64,000 bases of DNA from Caballeronia insecticola (GCF_000402035.1 NC_021289.1:1211200-1275199), one strand, 5' to 3'; numbered from the stretch's first letter, positions 35,527 to 45,350 are shown. The notes: a model not told the origin generated them from the sequence alone. Made by a program: numbers and translations.

Positions 35527-36516
35527 TCACGACGCCCCGAAGCGAAACCCCTTCGTCCGCGCCTTCGTCACGAGTTGAACCGGCGTCTCCATATACGGCG
35601 ACAAATCCCGTTCGCGCCGTTTTTCGAGCAGCGCCTTCACCGCGACATCGACACCGAACACCGCTTGCCGCGCGCCGAATTGCTCGACGGTCGCGAGCAG
35701 ACGGCCATCGTCGAGCATCGGTTGCACGGCGTCGATGTTGTTGTAGCCCGTCACGAGCACGCGGCCCTGCTTTCCGGCGATGCGCACGGCATCGATCGCG
35801 CCCATCGCGATGTTGTCGTTCGCGCACATCAGGCCGCGTATCGCCGGATGCGCGTAAAGCATTTGCAGCGCGATCGCCTTGCCGCTCGCCACCGTCCAGT
35901 CGGCGCCGTCCGCCGCGGCGATGCGCAGGTTCGCGGCGTTTGTCGCGTCCCTGAACCCGAGCGTGCGCTGCTGGGCATTGCGGTCGTTGGCCGGCCCTTC
36001 GATGATGCCGACCTCGTCGCCCGCCTGCAGCTTCGACGCGAGATACGCGCCGACGAGTTTCGCGCCGCGCCGGCTGTCCGGCCCGACGAACGGAATCGGG
36101 ACGTTCGCCGCTTCCTGCGCGCGCTCGTCGAACGGATTGTCGATCGCGATCACGATAATGCCCGCCGCGATCGCCTTCGACGCCACCGGCAGCAGCGCCT
36201 GCGAATCCGCCGGCGCAATGACAATCGCGTTGGTCTTCGCCTCGATCAGCGACTCGACGATATGGATCTGCCCGGCGACGTCGTTATCGGCGAGCGTGCC
36301 GTGCGTCGTGAGATCGAGCTGCGATGCGTAATGCCGCTGGTAGTTGCGCGCGCCATCGATCATCGACACGACGAACGGATCGTCCAGCGCCTTCATGACG
36401 AGTGCCACTGTCGCCTTGTTGTCCAATGCCGCTGCGCCAGCCCCGCGCACGCGTGCAAAACCGCACGCGCTGAGGGCGCACGCGGCAAGCAAACGGCGGC
36501 GGGCAAGGCTCGTCAT
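35527..36516 (-). CDS. Orphan RbsB-like sugar-binding protein
   Basis: A 329-residue periplasmic binding protein of the ribose/galactose type (Peripla_BP_4): VALVMKALDDPFVVSMIDGAR, AIVIAPADSQALLPVASKA, MCANDNIAMGAIDAV. The N-terminus has an arginine cluster (SLARRRLLAACALSACG) with a lipobox-like LSAC, so it is either a lipoprotein or a Tat-type export substrate. No permease or ATPase is next to it on this strand; the sugar ABC operon at 39108-42770 has its own binding protein. An earlier start at 36546 is possible. Confidence 0.8.
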   Translation of the reverse strand: MTSLARRRLLAACALSACGFARVRGAGAAALDNKATVALVMKALDDPFVVSMIDGARNYQRHYASQLDLTTHGTLADNDVAGQIHIVESLIEAKTNAIVIAPADSQALLPVASKAIAAGIIVIAIDNPFDERAQEAANVPIPFVGPDSRRGAKLVGAYLASKLQAGDEVGIIEGPANDRNAQQRTLGFRDATNAANLRIAAADGADWTVASGKAIALQMLYAHPAIRGLMCANDNIAMGAIDAVRIAGKQGRVLVTGYNNIDAVQPMLDDGRLLATVEQFGARQAVFGVDVAVKALLEKRRERDLSPYMETPVQLVTKARTKGFRFGAS

Positions 36517-36599
36517 TGAATTTTGAGACAGATGGAATCGCCTCATTGTAGACGCAGCGGACGCCCGATCCCGCCTGAACGTATTGCTTTAGTTCGGCT

Positions 36600-37016
36600 T
36601 TAGCTTGCTTTCAGCGCCGCCTCGACGAGCGCGACCACTCCGCTTAAAGGCTTCATAAACCCGGCGTCGAGCCCGTGACGCGCGCGCAGATAATCGGGTG
36701 CGTTGTAGGAAAGCCAGGCGCGGCCATCGGCGTCTTCCCAGGCGAGCACCTTGAGCGGCAGATCGAGCGCGGCGGTGGGCACGGCCTGCATCAGCGGCGT
36801 GCCGGCCTGCGGATTGCCGAACACGAGCAACTGGCTCGGCGGCATCGCGAGTCCGGCGCGCGCGGCGTCGCCGCTGAAGTCGATGCGCGCGAACAGAGTC
36901 AACCCGCGCGCGCGGATCAGCGCTTCGAGCTTGTCGGCGGTCGCCAGTGCGCCTTGCGTGCTCGCGACCGTGACGACGCCGTTATCGTGCGTGCCTTCTT
37001 TCGAATCGGCGGACAT
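36600..37016 (-). CDS. DUF302 domain protein
   Basis: A 138-residue protein made almost entirely of a DUF302 domain (ADKLEALIRARGLTLFARID, LLVFGNPQAGTPLMQ, LPLKVLAWEDADGRAWLSYN). The function is unknown. A GGAGG site precedes the ATG by 5 nt. It may be cotranscribed with the fRMsr gene that lies 11 bp upstream on the same strand. Confidence 0.85.
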   Translation of the reverse strand: MSADSKEGTHDNGVVTVASTQGALATADKLEALIRARGLTLFARIDFSGDAARAGLAMPPSQLLVFGNPQAGTPLMQAVPTAALDLPLKVLAWEDADGRAWLSYNAPDYLRARHGLDAGFMKPLSGVVALVEAALKAS

Positions 37017-37027
37017 GATGCCTCCGG

Positions 37028-37537
37028 TTATCGATCACCCGTGCGCTTGCCCCACGCGAGCGCGACGAACGCGGTGCACAGCGCTTCCATGCCGAGCGCG
37101 TCTTCATCGCCGAAACGGCCGGGCGACGGGCTGTCCACATCCCAGACGCCGATCAGCCTGCCGTCGCCCGCGACCAGCGGCACGACGATCTCCGAGCGCG
37201 ACGCCGAATCGCAGGCGATATGGCCGGGGAACGCATCGACATCGGGCACGACCTGCGTGCGCCGGTCGCGCGCCGCCGTGCCGCACACGCCGCGCCCGAG
37301 CGCGATGCGCACGCACGCGGGCTTGCCCTGAAACGGTCCGACGACGAGTTCGTTGCCGTCGAAAAGATAGAAGCCCGCCCAGTTCAGATCGGGCAGCGTG
37401 TGATACACGAGCGCCGAAAAATTCGCCGCATTGGCGATGAAATCCGTCTCGTCGCCGATGAGCGAGCGCGTCTGCTGGAGCAACTCGTCGTACTGGGCGG
37501 CCTTGGTGGCGTGCGTCGCCGAAGAAATCGAAAACAT
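37028..37537 (-). CDS. Free methionine-(R)-sulfoxide reductase (GAF domain)
   Basis: A 169-residue GAF-domain enzyme. The three conserved cysteines of fRMsr are present at 75, 85 and 109 (PACVRIALGRGVCGTAA and HIACDSAS), along with NWAGFYLF and GVWDVDSPSPGRF. It reduces free methionine-R-sulfoxide, a repair function for oxidised methionine. The start at 37537 gives the standard length; a longer reading would add a non-homologous, arginine-rich lead. Confidence 0.88.
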   Translation of the reverse strand: MFSISSATHATKAAQYDELLQQTRSLIGDETDFIANAANFSALVYHTLPDLNWAGFYLFDGNELVVGPFQGKPACVRIALGRGVCGTAARDRRTQVVPDVDAFPGHIACDSASRSEIVVPLVAGDGRLIGVWDVDSPSPGRFGDEDALGMEALCTAFVALAWGKRTGDR

Positions 37538-37811
37538 GATGGTGAGAATGAGCGCGCGCCGCTGACGCCGCGCGCAAGGTGAAAAAGTGTCGCCGACGAT
37601 AGCACAACGACCCATGCCCCGCTCAGCGCCGCGCCGCCCGTCGAAAGCTCGTTTAGCACTGGCCGAAAACCCGCCGAAAAGCACCGTCGTGCAGCTTGGC
37701 ACTGGGGATTGCATCGCCTAGTGTGAAAGCGCACCGGGCGCATCTGTTCTCATCGAACGCTTAAAAATCGGCTCCGGGATTTCCCTCCTTTACTTCGAGG
37801 CGCCAACGATC
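37538..37811. other. Noncoding region before the ROK regulator
   Basis: The stretch between fRMsr and the divergent ROK gene carries no convincing gene. It must hold the promoters of both, with the strong palindrome at its right end. Confidence 0.5.
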
Positions 37812-37838
37812 TTAAATAAATCAACTTGATTTAATTAA
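37812..37838. promoter_or_regulatory. 27-bp near-perfect palindrome (ROK operator)
   Basis: Arms TTAAATAAATCAA and TTGATTTAATTAA match at 12 of 13 positions around a central C. The AT-rich form and position immediately upstream of a ROK-family gene fit an autoregulatory operator of the NagC/XylR kind. It would also control the sugar ABC genes downstream. Confidence 0.65.
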
Positions 37839-37870
37839 TGGCCGCGACTCGATGGCCGTCCGGAGACAGC

Positions 37871-39118
37871 GTGTTGAAATCCTTAAGCGGCAGAGGAAGC
37901 AACTCCGCGAGCGTGCGCCGCTACAACGAGCGCCTGCTCCTGCAGGCGTTGCGCCGCACCGAACCGGCGTCCAAGGCCGACCTCGCGCGTCATGCGAATC
38001 TGACGAGCACGGCGGTCGGCACCATCATCGAGTCGCTGGGAAAAGCGGGTCTGATCGAATACAGCGGACGCAGGCTCGACGGCCAGCGCGGCCAGCCCGC
38101 CTCGTTGATCCGGCTCGATCCGCGCGGCGCGTTCGGGATCGGCGTGCGGCTGGACCGCACCGGCATCGAGACGGTGCTCGTCAATTTTGCCGGCGACGTG
38201 CTCGCCCGCAGCGCGCTCGATACCGTGCTGCCGGAACCGTCGGCGGTGCTGCAAATCGTCCAGCGCGATATCCACAAGATGCTCGGCCTGCTGTCCGAAG
38301 CCGAGCGCGAGCGGTTGACGGGCGTTGGCATCGCGCAGCCGTTCAATCTCGGCAGTTGGCTGCGCGAACTGGCGCTGCCCGCCGAAACCTTCCGCGCGTG
38401 GGACCAAACCGATTTCGCCGACGAACTCAGCCGCGCGCTCTCGCTGCCGGTCTTCAGCGAAAACGACGGCAACGCCGCCGCGACCGCCGAACTCTTCTAC
38501 GGCCACGGCCGCCGCTGCGACGACTTCGTCTATCTGTTTCTCGGCTCGGCAATCGGCGGCGGCATCGCGATCAACGGCGACTGTCTGCGCGGCACCTCGG
38601 GCAATGCGGGCGATATCGGCGTGATTCCGGTGCCGCCGAGCCGCCTGCCTTCCGCGCCGCAGCCGTCGGGACCGTGGGACATCCTGCTGTCGCGCGCGTC
38701 GCTCAATGCGCTCGTGCGGCATCTGAACTACTGCGGCGCGGCGGCGGATAACCGCGTCGACTTGCAGGCGTGCATCGAGAGCCGCCTGCCCGCCGTCGAC
38801 GAATGGATCGACGACTGCATCGAGGCGCTCGCGCCCGCTCTGCGCGCGACGCTCTGCGTACTCGATGTACCGATGGTCGTGATCGACTCCGACATCGACG
38901 GCGGTCTGCTCGACAAGCTCGTCAAGCGCCTCGCCGCGACGCTCGCCGCCAACGCGCCCGAAGCGCGCGGCACGCCGACGCTCGTGCGCGGCACCTTCGG
39001 CCCGGATGCGGGCGCAATCGGCGCGGCCACGCTGCCGATGTTCTTCAACTTTTCACCACGCGCGGCGGGCCTTCGCCACGCGGGGACGAAAACCCAAGAG
39101 GTCAACCATGCCGCATGA
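37871..39118 (+). CDS. ROK-family transcriptional regulator
   Basis: About 415 residues: an N-terminal winged helix ([26 protein letters not shown] region, then [19 protein letters not shown]) and a ROK sugar-kinase-like domain ([47 protein letters not shown]). A GTG at 37871 is preferred because GGAGA lies 5 nt before it; an ATG at 37838 has no ribosome-binding site and overlaps the palindrome. A TTG at 37874 is also possible. The usual CxCGxxGC zinc motif of ROK proteins is not seen. It overlaps the ABC ATPase gene by 11 bp and probably controls that operon. Confidence 0.85.
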   Translation: MLKSLSGRGSNSASVRRYNERLLLQALRRTEPASKADLARHANLTSTAVGTIIESLGKAGLIEYSGRRLDGQRGQPASLIRLDPRGAFGIGVRLDRTGIETVLVNFAGDVLARSALDTVLPEPSAVLQIVQRDIHKMLGLLSEAERERLTGVGIAQPFNLGSWLRELALPAETFRAWDQTDFADELSRALSLPVFSENDGNAAATAELFYGHGRRCDDFVYLFLGSAIGGGIAINGDCLRGTSGNAGDIGVIPVPPSRLPSAPQPSGPWDILLSRASLNALVRHLNYCGAAADNRVDLQACIESRLPAVDEWIDDCIEALAPALRATLCVLDVPMVVIDSDIDGGLLDKLVKRLAATLAANAPEARGTPTLVRGTFGPDAGAIGAATLPMFFNFSPRAAGLRHAGTKTQEVNHAA

Positions 39119-40673
39119 CTCCGCTCCGTCCGCTTCCACTGCCTCGCCGCGCCCGCCTCTATTGGAAATGCGCGGCATCAGCAAGACCTTTCCCGGCGTG
39201 CGCGCGCTGAACGACGTGCGCTTGTCCGTCTATCCCGGCGAAGTGCATTCGCTGATGGGCGAGAACGGCGCGGGCAAGTCCACGCTGATGAAGATTCTCT
39301 CCGGCGCCTACCAGGCCGATGCCGGCGGCCAGATTCTGGTCGACGGCCAGCCCGTCATCATCAACGGGCCGCTTGCCGCGCGTTCGCTGGGCGTCGCGGT
39401 GATCTATCAGGAGCTGAGTCTCGCGCCGAATCTTTCCGTCGCGGAAAACATCTACGCGGGACGCGAGCTGCGGCGCGGCAGACTGGTCGACCGCGCCGGC
39501 ATGGAGCGCGGCTGCGAGGACGTGTTGAAGCGCCTCGGCGCCGCGTTCAAGCCGCATACGCTCGTCGGCGATCTGTCGATTGCAGAGCGGCAACTCGTCG
39601 AGATCGCGCGCGCCGTGCATGCCCATGCGCGCATCCTCGTGATGGACGAACCGACCACGCCGCTGTCCTCACGCGAAACCGACCGCCTGTTCGAACTCGT
39701 GCGCACGCTGCGCGCGGAAGGCATCGCGATCATCTACATCAGTCACCGGATGGCGGAGATCTACGAGCTGTCCGACCGCGTCTCCGTGCTGCGCGATGGC
39801 GCCTACGTCGGCACGTTGATGCGCGACGAACTCTCCGCCGACAGCCTCGTCAAGATGATGGTCGGCCGCGATATCTCCGGCTTCTACAAGAAGCAACACG
39901 CGGCCTACGATCCGGGCAACGTGGTGCTGTCCGTGCGCGATATCGCCGATAACAACCGCGTGCGCGGCTGCAGCCTCGATCTGCACGCGGGCGAAGTGCT
40001 CGGCATCGCGGGGCTGGTCGGCGCGGGACGCACGGAACTCGCGCGCCTGATCTTCGGCGCGGAATCGGCGACGCGCGGCGAAGTGTCGATGCACGGCAAG
40101 ACGCTCAAGCTGCGCACGCCGCGCGACGCGATCGATGCCGGTCTCGTCTATCTCACCGAAGACCGCAAGGGCCAGGGCCTGTTCCTCGACATGAGCGTGC
40201 GCGACAACATCAACATCACGATCGCCGGGCGCGACGCGAAGGTGGGCGTCATGGACCTGCCGCGCGGCAATACGCGCGCGAAAGACGCGATCGCGGCGCT
40301 CACTATCCGCGTGCCGAACATGCGCGTGAACGTGGGCGCGCTGTCGGGCGGCAATCAGCAGAAAGTGCTGCTCTCGCGCCTGCTCGAAACCAAACCCGAA
40401 GTACTGATTCTCGACGAACCGACGCGCGGCGTGGACATCGGCGCGAAGTCGGAGATTTATCGAATCATCAACGATCTCGCGCGTACGGGCGTGGGGATCA
40501 TCGTGATCTCGAGCGAGCTGCCGGAAGTGATCGGCGTGGCGGATCGCGTGCTCGTGATGCGCGAAGGCGAAATTGCGGGCGAACTCGGCGGCCATTCGGG
40601 CAAGCCGATTTCGCAGGAAGGAATCATCGAGCTCGCGACGGGCTCGAAGGTCGCGCTGGATCAGGCGGCTTGA
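39108..40673 (+). CDS. Sugar ABC transporter ATP-binding protein (RbsA/XylG type)
   Basis: A 521-residue duplicated ATPase. The first half has GENGAGKST and [14 protein letters not shown] with [10 protein letters not shown]; the second half has the degenerate GLVGAGRTE and [15 protein letters not shown] with [13 protein letters not shown]. This is typical of the CUT2 family for monosaccharides. AAGAGG precedes the ATG at 39108. It pairs with the permease and binding protein that follow. Confidence 0.92.
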   Translation: MPHDSAPSASTASPRPPLLEMRGISKTFPGVRALNDVRLSVYPGEVHSLMGENGAGKSTLMKILSGAYQADAGGQILVDGQPVIINGPLAARSLGVAVIYQELSLAPNLSVAENIYAGRELRRGRLVDRAGMERGCEDVLKRLGAAFKPHTLVGDLSIAERQLVEIARAVHAHARILVMDEPTTPLSSRETDRLFELVRTLRAEGIAIIYISHRMAEIYELSDRVSVLRDGAYVGTLMRDELSADSLVKMMVGRDISGFYKKQHAAYDPGNVVLSVRDIADNNRVRGCSLDLHAGEVLGIAGLVGAGRTELARLIFGAESATRGEVSMHGKTLKLRTPRDAIDAGLVYLTEDRKGQGLFLDMSVRDNINITIAGRDAKVGVMDLPRGNTRAKDAIAALTIRVPNMRVNVGALSGGNQQKVLLSRLLETKPEVLILDEPTRGVDIGAKSEIYRIINDLARTGVGIIVISSELPEVIGVADRVLVMREGEIAGELGGHSGKPISQEGIIELATGSKVALDQAA

Positions 40674-40713
40674 TACACGGCCTGATACACGAACGATATA
40701 TCTGGAGAGAGAC

Positions 40714-41751
40714 ATGGCTGACACGACGAAACACCACGACACGGGCGCCGCGCCCGCCGCCAAGGCCGAAAGCACGACGCAACGGCAAAGCCGGATCGAG
40801 CGCAAGGAGCGCATGCAGGTTTTGATGCGCACGGCGGGCATGCTGCCCGTGCTGATTCTGCTGTGCATCGGCTTCGGCGTCGGCACGGACGGGTTCTTCA
40901 GCTTGCAGAATCTGTCGATCGTGGCGCAGCAGGCATCGATCAACATCGTGCTCGCGGCCGGCATGACCTTCGTGATTTTGACGGGCGGCATCGACTTGTC
41001 GGTCGGCTCGGTGCTTTCGGCTGCGGCGGTCACTGCGTTGCTCGCATCGAATATTCCGGGTCTGGGATGGCTCGGCATTCCCGCCGCGCTCGCGGTCGGT
41101 CTCGGCTTCGGCGTCGTGAACGGCCTGTTGATCGCGCTGCTCAAGCTGCCGCCGTTCATCGTGACGCTCGGCTCGCTCACCGCCGTGCGCGGCATCGCGC
41201 GCCTGATCGGCAACGACACGACCATCTTCAATCCGCAGCTCTCGTTCGCGTTCATCGGCAACGACACGCTGTTCGGCGTACCGTGGCTCGTGATCATCGC
41301 GATTGCGGTGGTTATCGTGTCGTGGTTCATTCTGCGGCGCACGGTGCTCGGCCTGCGCATCTACTCGGTCGGCGGCAATCCGGAAGCGGCGCGTCTGTCG
41401 GGCATCAAGGTCTGGGGCATCCAGCTTTTCGTCTACGCCATTTCCGGGTTGCTCGCGGGTCTCGGCGCCGTGATGTCCGCCGCGCGGCTCTATGCGGCCA
41501 ACGGTTTGCAGCTCGGCCAGTCGTATGAACTCGATGCGATCGCCGCGGTGATTCTCGGCGGCACGAGCTTCGTCGGCGGCGTGGGGTCGATCGTCGGCAC
41601 GCTGGTCGGCGCGCTGATCATTGCGGTGCTGACCAACGGTCTCGTGCTGCTCGGCGTGTCGGATATCTGGCAGTACATCATCAAGGGCCTCGTGATCATC
41701 GGCGCGGTGGCACTCGATCGATATCGTCAGCGCGGCTCGGCCCGCACCTGA
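40714..41751 (+). CDS. Sugar ABC transporter permease (RbsC type)
   Basis: A 345-residue CUT2 permease with about 8-10 helices: FVILTGGIDLSVGSVLSAAA, LPPFIVTLGSLTAVRGIARL, GGNPEAARLSGIKV and LGGTSFVGGVGSIVGTLVGA are all family signatures. A GGAGAGAGAC site precedes the ATG. The soluble N-terminal 35 residues are longer than in E. coli RbsC. Confidence 0.92.
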   Translation: MADTTKHHDTGAAPAAKAESTTQRQSRIERKERMQVLMRTAGMLPVLILLCIGFGVGTDGFFSLQNLSIVAQQASINIVLAAGMTFVILTGGIDLSVGSVLSAAAVTALLASNIPGLGWLGIPAALAVGLGFGVVNGLLIALLKLPPFIVTLGSLTAVRGIARLIGNDTTIFNPQLSFAFIGNDTLFGVPWLVIIAIAVVIVSWFILRRTVLGLRIYSVGGNPEAARLSGIKVWGIQLFVYAISGLLAGLGAVMSAARLYAANGLQLGQSYELDAIAAVILGGTSFVGGVGSIVGTLVGALIIAVLTNGLVLLGVSDIWQYIIKGLVIIGAVALDRYRQRGSART

Positions 41752-41822
41752 TTCTGCTATCCGGGCGCATTCGGGTCCGCGTGCGCCCACCCTCGAAAAA
41801 AGGACCCACTGGAGACAACAAC

Positions 41823-42770
41823 ATGCGCAAACACAATAAGCTTTTTGCCAGCGTCGCACTCGCTCTCGGTTTCAGCCTGTCGCTGTCCGCTCACGCCGCC
41901 GACAAGCAGTTGAAGTCCGTCGGCATCACGGTCGGCTCGCTCGGCAATCCGTATTTCGTGACGATCGCGCGGGGCGCGGAAGCGAAAGCCAAGGCGATCA
42001 ACCCGAACGCCAAGGTGCAGGCGGTGTCGTCGGACTACGACATGAACAAGCAGTTCACGCAGATCGACAACTTCATCTCGGCGCACGTCGACATCATTCT
42101 GCTCAACGCCGTCGATCCGAAGGCGATCGAGCCGGCGGTGAAAAAGGCGCAGAAAGCGGGGATCATCGTGATCGCGGTGGACGTCGCGGCCGCCGGCGCC
42201 GATGCCACCGTGCAGACCAACAACGTGCAGGCGGGCGAGCTCGCGTGCGATTTCTTGGCGAAGAAGCTGAACGGCAAGGGTAACGTGGTGATCGAGAACG
42301 GGCCGCAGGTGTCGGCGGTGATCGACCGCGTGAAGGGCTGCAAGGCCGAACTCGCGAAGAATCCGGGCATCAAGGTGCTGTCCGACGATCAGGACGCGAA
42401 AGGCTCGCGCGAAGGCGGCATGAACGCGATGCAGGGTTATCTCACGCGCTTCCCGAAACTCGACGGCGTGTTCGCGATCAACGATCCGCAGGCGATCGGC
42501 ACGGACCTCGCGGCGAAGCAGTTGCATCGCGGGAATATCGTGATTACGTCGGTGGACGGCGCGCCGGATATCGAAAGCGCGCTCAAGTCCGACACGATGA
42601 TTCAGGCATCGGCGAGCCAGGACCCGTGGTCGATGGCGCAGCAGGCGGTGAGCGTCGGCTACGACATGATGAACGGCAAGAAGCCGTCCAACACGATGAT
42701 CCTTATGCCGTCGACGCTTGTGACGCGTGAGAACGTGGGCAGTTATAAGGGGTGGTCGTCGCCGCGTTGA
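41823..42770 (+). CDS. Sugar ABC transporter substrate-binding protein (RbsB type)
   Basis: A 315-residue periplasmic binding protein with a standard signal peptide ending at SAHA-ADK. Features are GITVGSLGNPYFVTIARGAE, DIILLNAVDPKAIEPAVKKA and GVFAINDPQAIGTDLAAKQL. It captures an unidentified sugar for the two upstream components. GGAG lies before the ATG. It ends 6 bp from the stop of the convergent lipoprotein gene. Confidence 0.92.
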   Translation: MRKHNKLFASVALALGFSLSLSAHAADKQLKSVGITVGSLGNPYFVTIARGAEAKAKAINPNAKVQAVSSDYDMNKQFTQIDNFISAHVDIILLNAVDPKAIEPAVKKAQKAGIIVIAVDVAAAGADATVQTNNVQAGELACDFLAKKLNGKGNVVIENGPQVSAVIDRVKGCKAELAKNPGIKVLSDDQDAKGSREGGMNAMQGYLTRFPKLDGVFAINDPQAIGTDLAAKQLHRGNIVITSVDGAPDIESALKSDTMIQASASQDPWSMAQQAVSVGYDMMNGKKPSNTMILMPSTLVTRENVGSYKGWSSPR

Positions 42771-42776
42771 GGAGGA

Positions 42777-43703
42777 TTATCGGATCGGCAGGACGCGCAG
42801 CGCGCTCGGCTTGCCGGGCGTGCTTGACCGATCCACCACAACGAGACGCTTTCTCGCGACATCCACCGCGACGCCGCGCGGCGCGTCGAGATCGGCGGCG
42901 ATGACAGTCGGACGGCCGCGCGTCGAGATGCTGCACACGGCGTGCGCGCCGCATTTCGTATAGAGCGTGCCGTCGGGCGATGCGGCCATCAGATCGGGCG
43001 CATCGACGGTCGCGAACACGTCGCTTGCGGCAAGCGGCGCGTTCGCGGCGCGCGCCGCCTGCAGATCCACCTTGTAGATGCGGTTCGCGGCCTGATCGCT
43101 GATGTAGAGCGTGTCGCCGACCGTCGCGAGACCGACCGGCTTGCCCAATCCGGTCACGATATCCCGCTCCGTCACTTGCCCCGGCGCAGTGCCGCGCGTG
43201 ATTACGCTTACGCCGCCCGCGGCCGGCGCGCTGCCCTCTTTCGCAAACCAGCTCGACAGGAATGTGCCGCCATCGATCACGAGGAGGCCCAGACGCCTGC
43301 GCGCGGCATGCGTGTCGGCGGCGAGCAAGACTTGCCCGCTCGGCGCGACATCGAACACCGCGCTCGCCGAGCCGAAGCCGAAGCGCTCGACGAGCAAATG
43401 CCCGTTCGGCGCGAACGCAATCTGGCTCAGGCCCGCGCGCTCGCCCTCGGCTGCCGGAATGCGCGCGTACGGCGAGAACGCGGGTGCATCGTCGTCGCCG
43501 ATATGCGATGTCGTCACGATGCCGTTCGTGCGATCGTCGGTCACGAACACCGCGCCGTCCGAATCGCGCACCGCGACACCGTTCGGCGTGCCCGCGAACG
43601 GCACGCTCAGCGGCACTTTCAGCGCGGTCGAAACCGGCGCGACGGAGCCGCACGCCGCGAGGAACATCGTCATGGCGAACGCCGCCGTCAGCCGTCGCTT
43701 CAT
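42777..43703 (-). CDS. Putative beta-propeller lipoprotein
   Basis: A 308-residue exported protein with signal peptide and lipobox LAAC, then repeats that look like NHL/SMP-30 propeller blades (PNGVAVRDSDGAVFVTDDR, GLSQIAFAPNGHLLVERFG, KPVGLATVGDTLYISDQAANRIYKVD). It may bind a ligand or act as a lactonase, but no catalytic residues are assigned. GGGAG 6 nt before the ATG at 43703 decides the start. Confidence 0.72.
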   Translation of the reverse strand: MKRRLTAAFAMTMFLAACGSVAPVSTALKVPLSVPFAGTPNGVAVRDSDGAVFVTDDRTNGIVTTSHIGDDDAPAFSPYARIPAAEGERAGLSQIAFAPNGHLLVERFGFGSASAVFDVAPSGQVLLAADTHAARRRLGLLVIDGGTFLSSWFAKEGSAPAAGGVSVITRGTAPGQVTERDIVTGLGKPVGLATVGDTLYISDQAANRIYKVDLQAARAANAPLAASDVFATVDAPDLMAASPDGTLYTKCGAHAVCSISTRGRPTVIAADLDAPRGVAVDVARKRLVVVDRSSTPGKPSALRVLPIR

Positions 43704-43825
43704 GCGCATCTCCCGTCGATTAAGCGTTGCAACATATCCGCCATGCCGCAAGGGCCATGGCGTTGGAGCGGAGGTCGTAATATAGTCGCAGATATAACGC
43801 ATTTCGTGCCTTTACGGTCATCGCC

Positions 43826-44326
43826 ATGGAACTTGCGCATTCGATTCCCGTTCGCAGCGCCTTGCTTGACGGACCTGTCGTCGAGATCGGCGGCGCGGTC
43901 GAACGGCCGCTCACGCTCGATCTTGCCGCATTGCGCGAATTCGCGCGCGCGAGCATCGAGCCGTTCGATCTCGTGTGTTTTTCGACGGGACGCTATATCC
44001 GTCCGATGGGCAGCTATCGAGGCGTACAAGTGCGCGTGCTGCTCGACGCCGCCGGCGTGCGCCGCCCCGGCAACACGGATTTCAAGCGCACCGTGTTTCT
44101 TGCGCAAGCGCACGACGGCTACGCCGTGACGTTTTCGTGGCACGAGCTGTTCAATACGGCGATCGGCGCGCAGGTGATCGTGGCGTACGAGTGCGAGGAT
44201 CGCGAACTGGGCGTGGAAGACGGGCTGCCGGTGCTCGTCTCCGGCGCGGACACGGTGCACGCGCCGCGTCACATGAAGCGCCTCGTTCGCGTCGATGCAC
44301 ACATTCTCGGACAGCCACATCGATGA
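43826..44326 (+). CDS. Molybdopterin-binding (sulfite oxidase-fold) protein
   Basis: A 166-residue protein with the oxidoreductase molybdopterin-binding fold: GAVERPLTLDLAALREF, a cysteine at 51 (LVCFSTGRYIRP) where the Mo-ligating cysteine would be, YRGVQVRVLLDAAG and GADTVHAPRHMKRLVRVD. It is short, with no C-terminal dimerisation domain and no export signal, so it may not be a full enzyme. The stop overlaps the NifQ-like gene by 4 bp, and a ModE-like gene follows, which ties it to molybdenum. Confidence 0.72.
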   Translation: MELAHSIPVRSALLDGPVVEIGGAVERPLTLDLAALREFARASIEPFDLVCFSTGRYIRPMGSYRGVQVRVLLDAAGVRRPGNTDFKRTVFLAQAHDGYAVTFSWHELFNTAIGAQVIVAYECEDRELGVEDGLPVLVSGADTVHAPRHMKRLVRVDAHILGQPHR

Positions 44327-44877
44327 ACGCGTCCGCGCGTGTGCTGCTCGCCCACGCTGCCGATCCCGCCGCTCCCGCTCTAGATACCATGCTGTTCGCG
44401 CGGCTCGTCGGGGCACGCATGGAATCGCATGATCTGCATTGGCTCGGCCTCGACGGCGCCGAACTGGCCGCGCTGACGCACCGGCATTTTCCCGGCGCGA
44501 CGCTCGGGCCGGTGCCGGTCGCGCTCGTTCCGGATGCACATCGGGTGTTCGTGCGTGCGCTGCACGGACTTCTGATGTGGCACGACCGAACGGCCACGCG
44601 GCATCGCGAAGATGCGCATTGTCTCGCGACGATCATCGCCGCGGCGTCGCTGCGGCCCGATCATCTGTGGCGCGATCTTGGTCTCGCCGGCCGCGACGAC
44701 GTCACCGAGATGCTCACGCGTCACTATCCCGAACTCGTGGCGCGCAACGTCGCGAATCTGCGCTGGAAGAAGTTTCTCGCGCAGGAAGTCGCGCACGCGC
44801 AAGGCGTCGCGCCGACCTGCGCGCCGGGCTGTCCCGGCTGCGAGGATTACGCGTTTTGCTATCCGGACAACCGATAA
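44323..44877 (+). CDS. NifQ-family molybdenum protein
   Basis: A 184-residue protein with the helical NifQ body (DAHCLATIIAAASLRPDHLWRDLGL, RWKKFLAQEVAHAQG) and a C-terminal cysteine group C166-x3-C170-x2-C173-x5-C179. Azotobacter NifQ, as I recall, has x4 in the first spacing. NifQ carries a Mo-Fe-S cluster and hands molybdenum to the nitrogenase cofactor, but no nif gene is in this window. Here it probably supplies molybdenum to another system. Confidence 0.8.
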   Translation: MNASARVLLAHAADPAAPALDTMLFARLVGARMESHDLHWLGLDGAELAALTHRHFPGATLGPVPVALVPDAHRVFVRALHGLLMWHDRTATRHREDAHCLATIIAAASLRPDHLWRDLGLAGRDDVTEMLTRHYPELVARNVANLRWKKFLAQEVAHAQGVAPTCAPGCPGCEDYAFCYPDNR

Positions 44878-44934
44878 GATCGACGCGCTTCGCCTGAAAC
44901 GTTCGTCCGATTTCGTTCGTGTATTCTCTCGGGC

Positions 44935-45336
44935 ATGGCGACGACCCTCAAATCCAAGGACAGCGCAAAGGACACGAACACGGCGAATCAGCCGGCCGAC
45001 GTGCGCTTTCGCATGCGCATCATGAAAGGCGAGACTATCGCGCTCGGTCCGGGCAAGGTCGCGCTGCTCGAAGCGGTGCGCGAACACGGCTCGATCTCGG
45101 CGGCGGCGCGCAGCCTCGATATGTCGTATCGGCGCGCGTGGCTGCTCATCGACGAAACCAATCGCTCGCTCAAGTCGCCCGCAACCGTCTCCGAACAGGG
45201 CGGACAAAGCGGCGGCGGCTGCGTGCTGACTGAAGTCGGCGAGAGCATCGTCCAGCTTTATCGCGATATCGAAGCGCAGGCCGAAGCCGCTTGCGCCGGG
45301 CAGATCGCATCGCTTACCAAGCTGCTCAAACCTTAA
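44935..45336 (+). CDS. ModE-like winged-helix regulator without molybdate domain
   Basis: A 133-residue protein with the ModE/LysR-like winged helix: LLEAVREHGSISAAARSLDMSYRRAWLLID and the SGGGCVLTEVGESIV wing. The C-terminal Mop domains that bind molybdate in full ModE are absent, so sensing must be indirect or done by a partner. It follows the NifQ-like gene by 57 bp and likely regulates molybdenum-related genes. Confidence 0.83.
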   Translation: MATTLKSKDSAKDTNTANQPADVRFRMRIMKGETIALGPGKVALLEAVREHGSISAAARSLDMSYRRAWLLIDETNRSLKSPATVSEQGGQSGGGCVLTEVGESIVQLYRDIEAQAEAACAGQIASLTKLLKP

Positions 45337-45350
45337 TCAAGCCTTATCCC

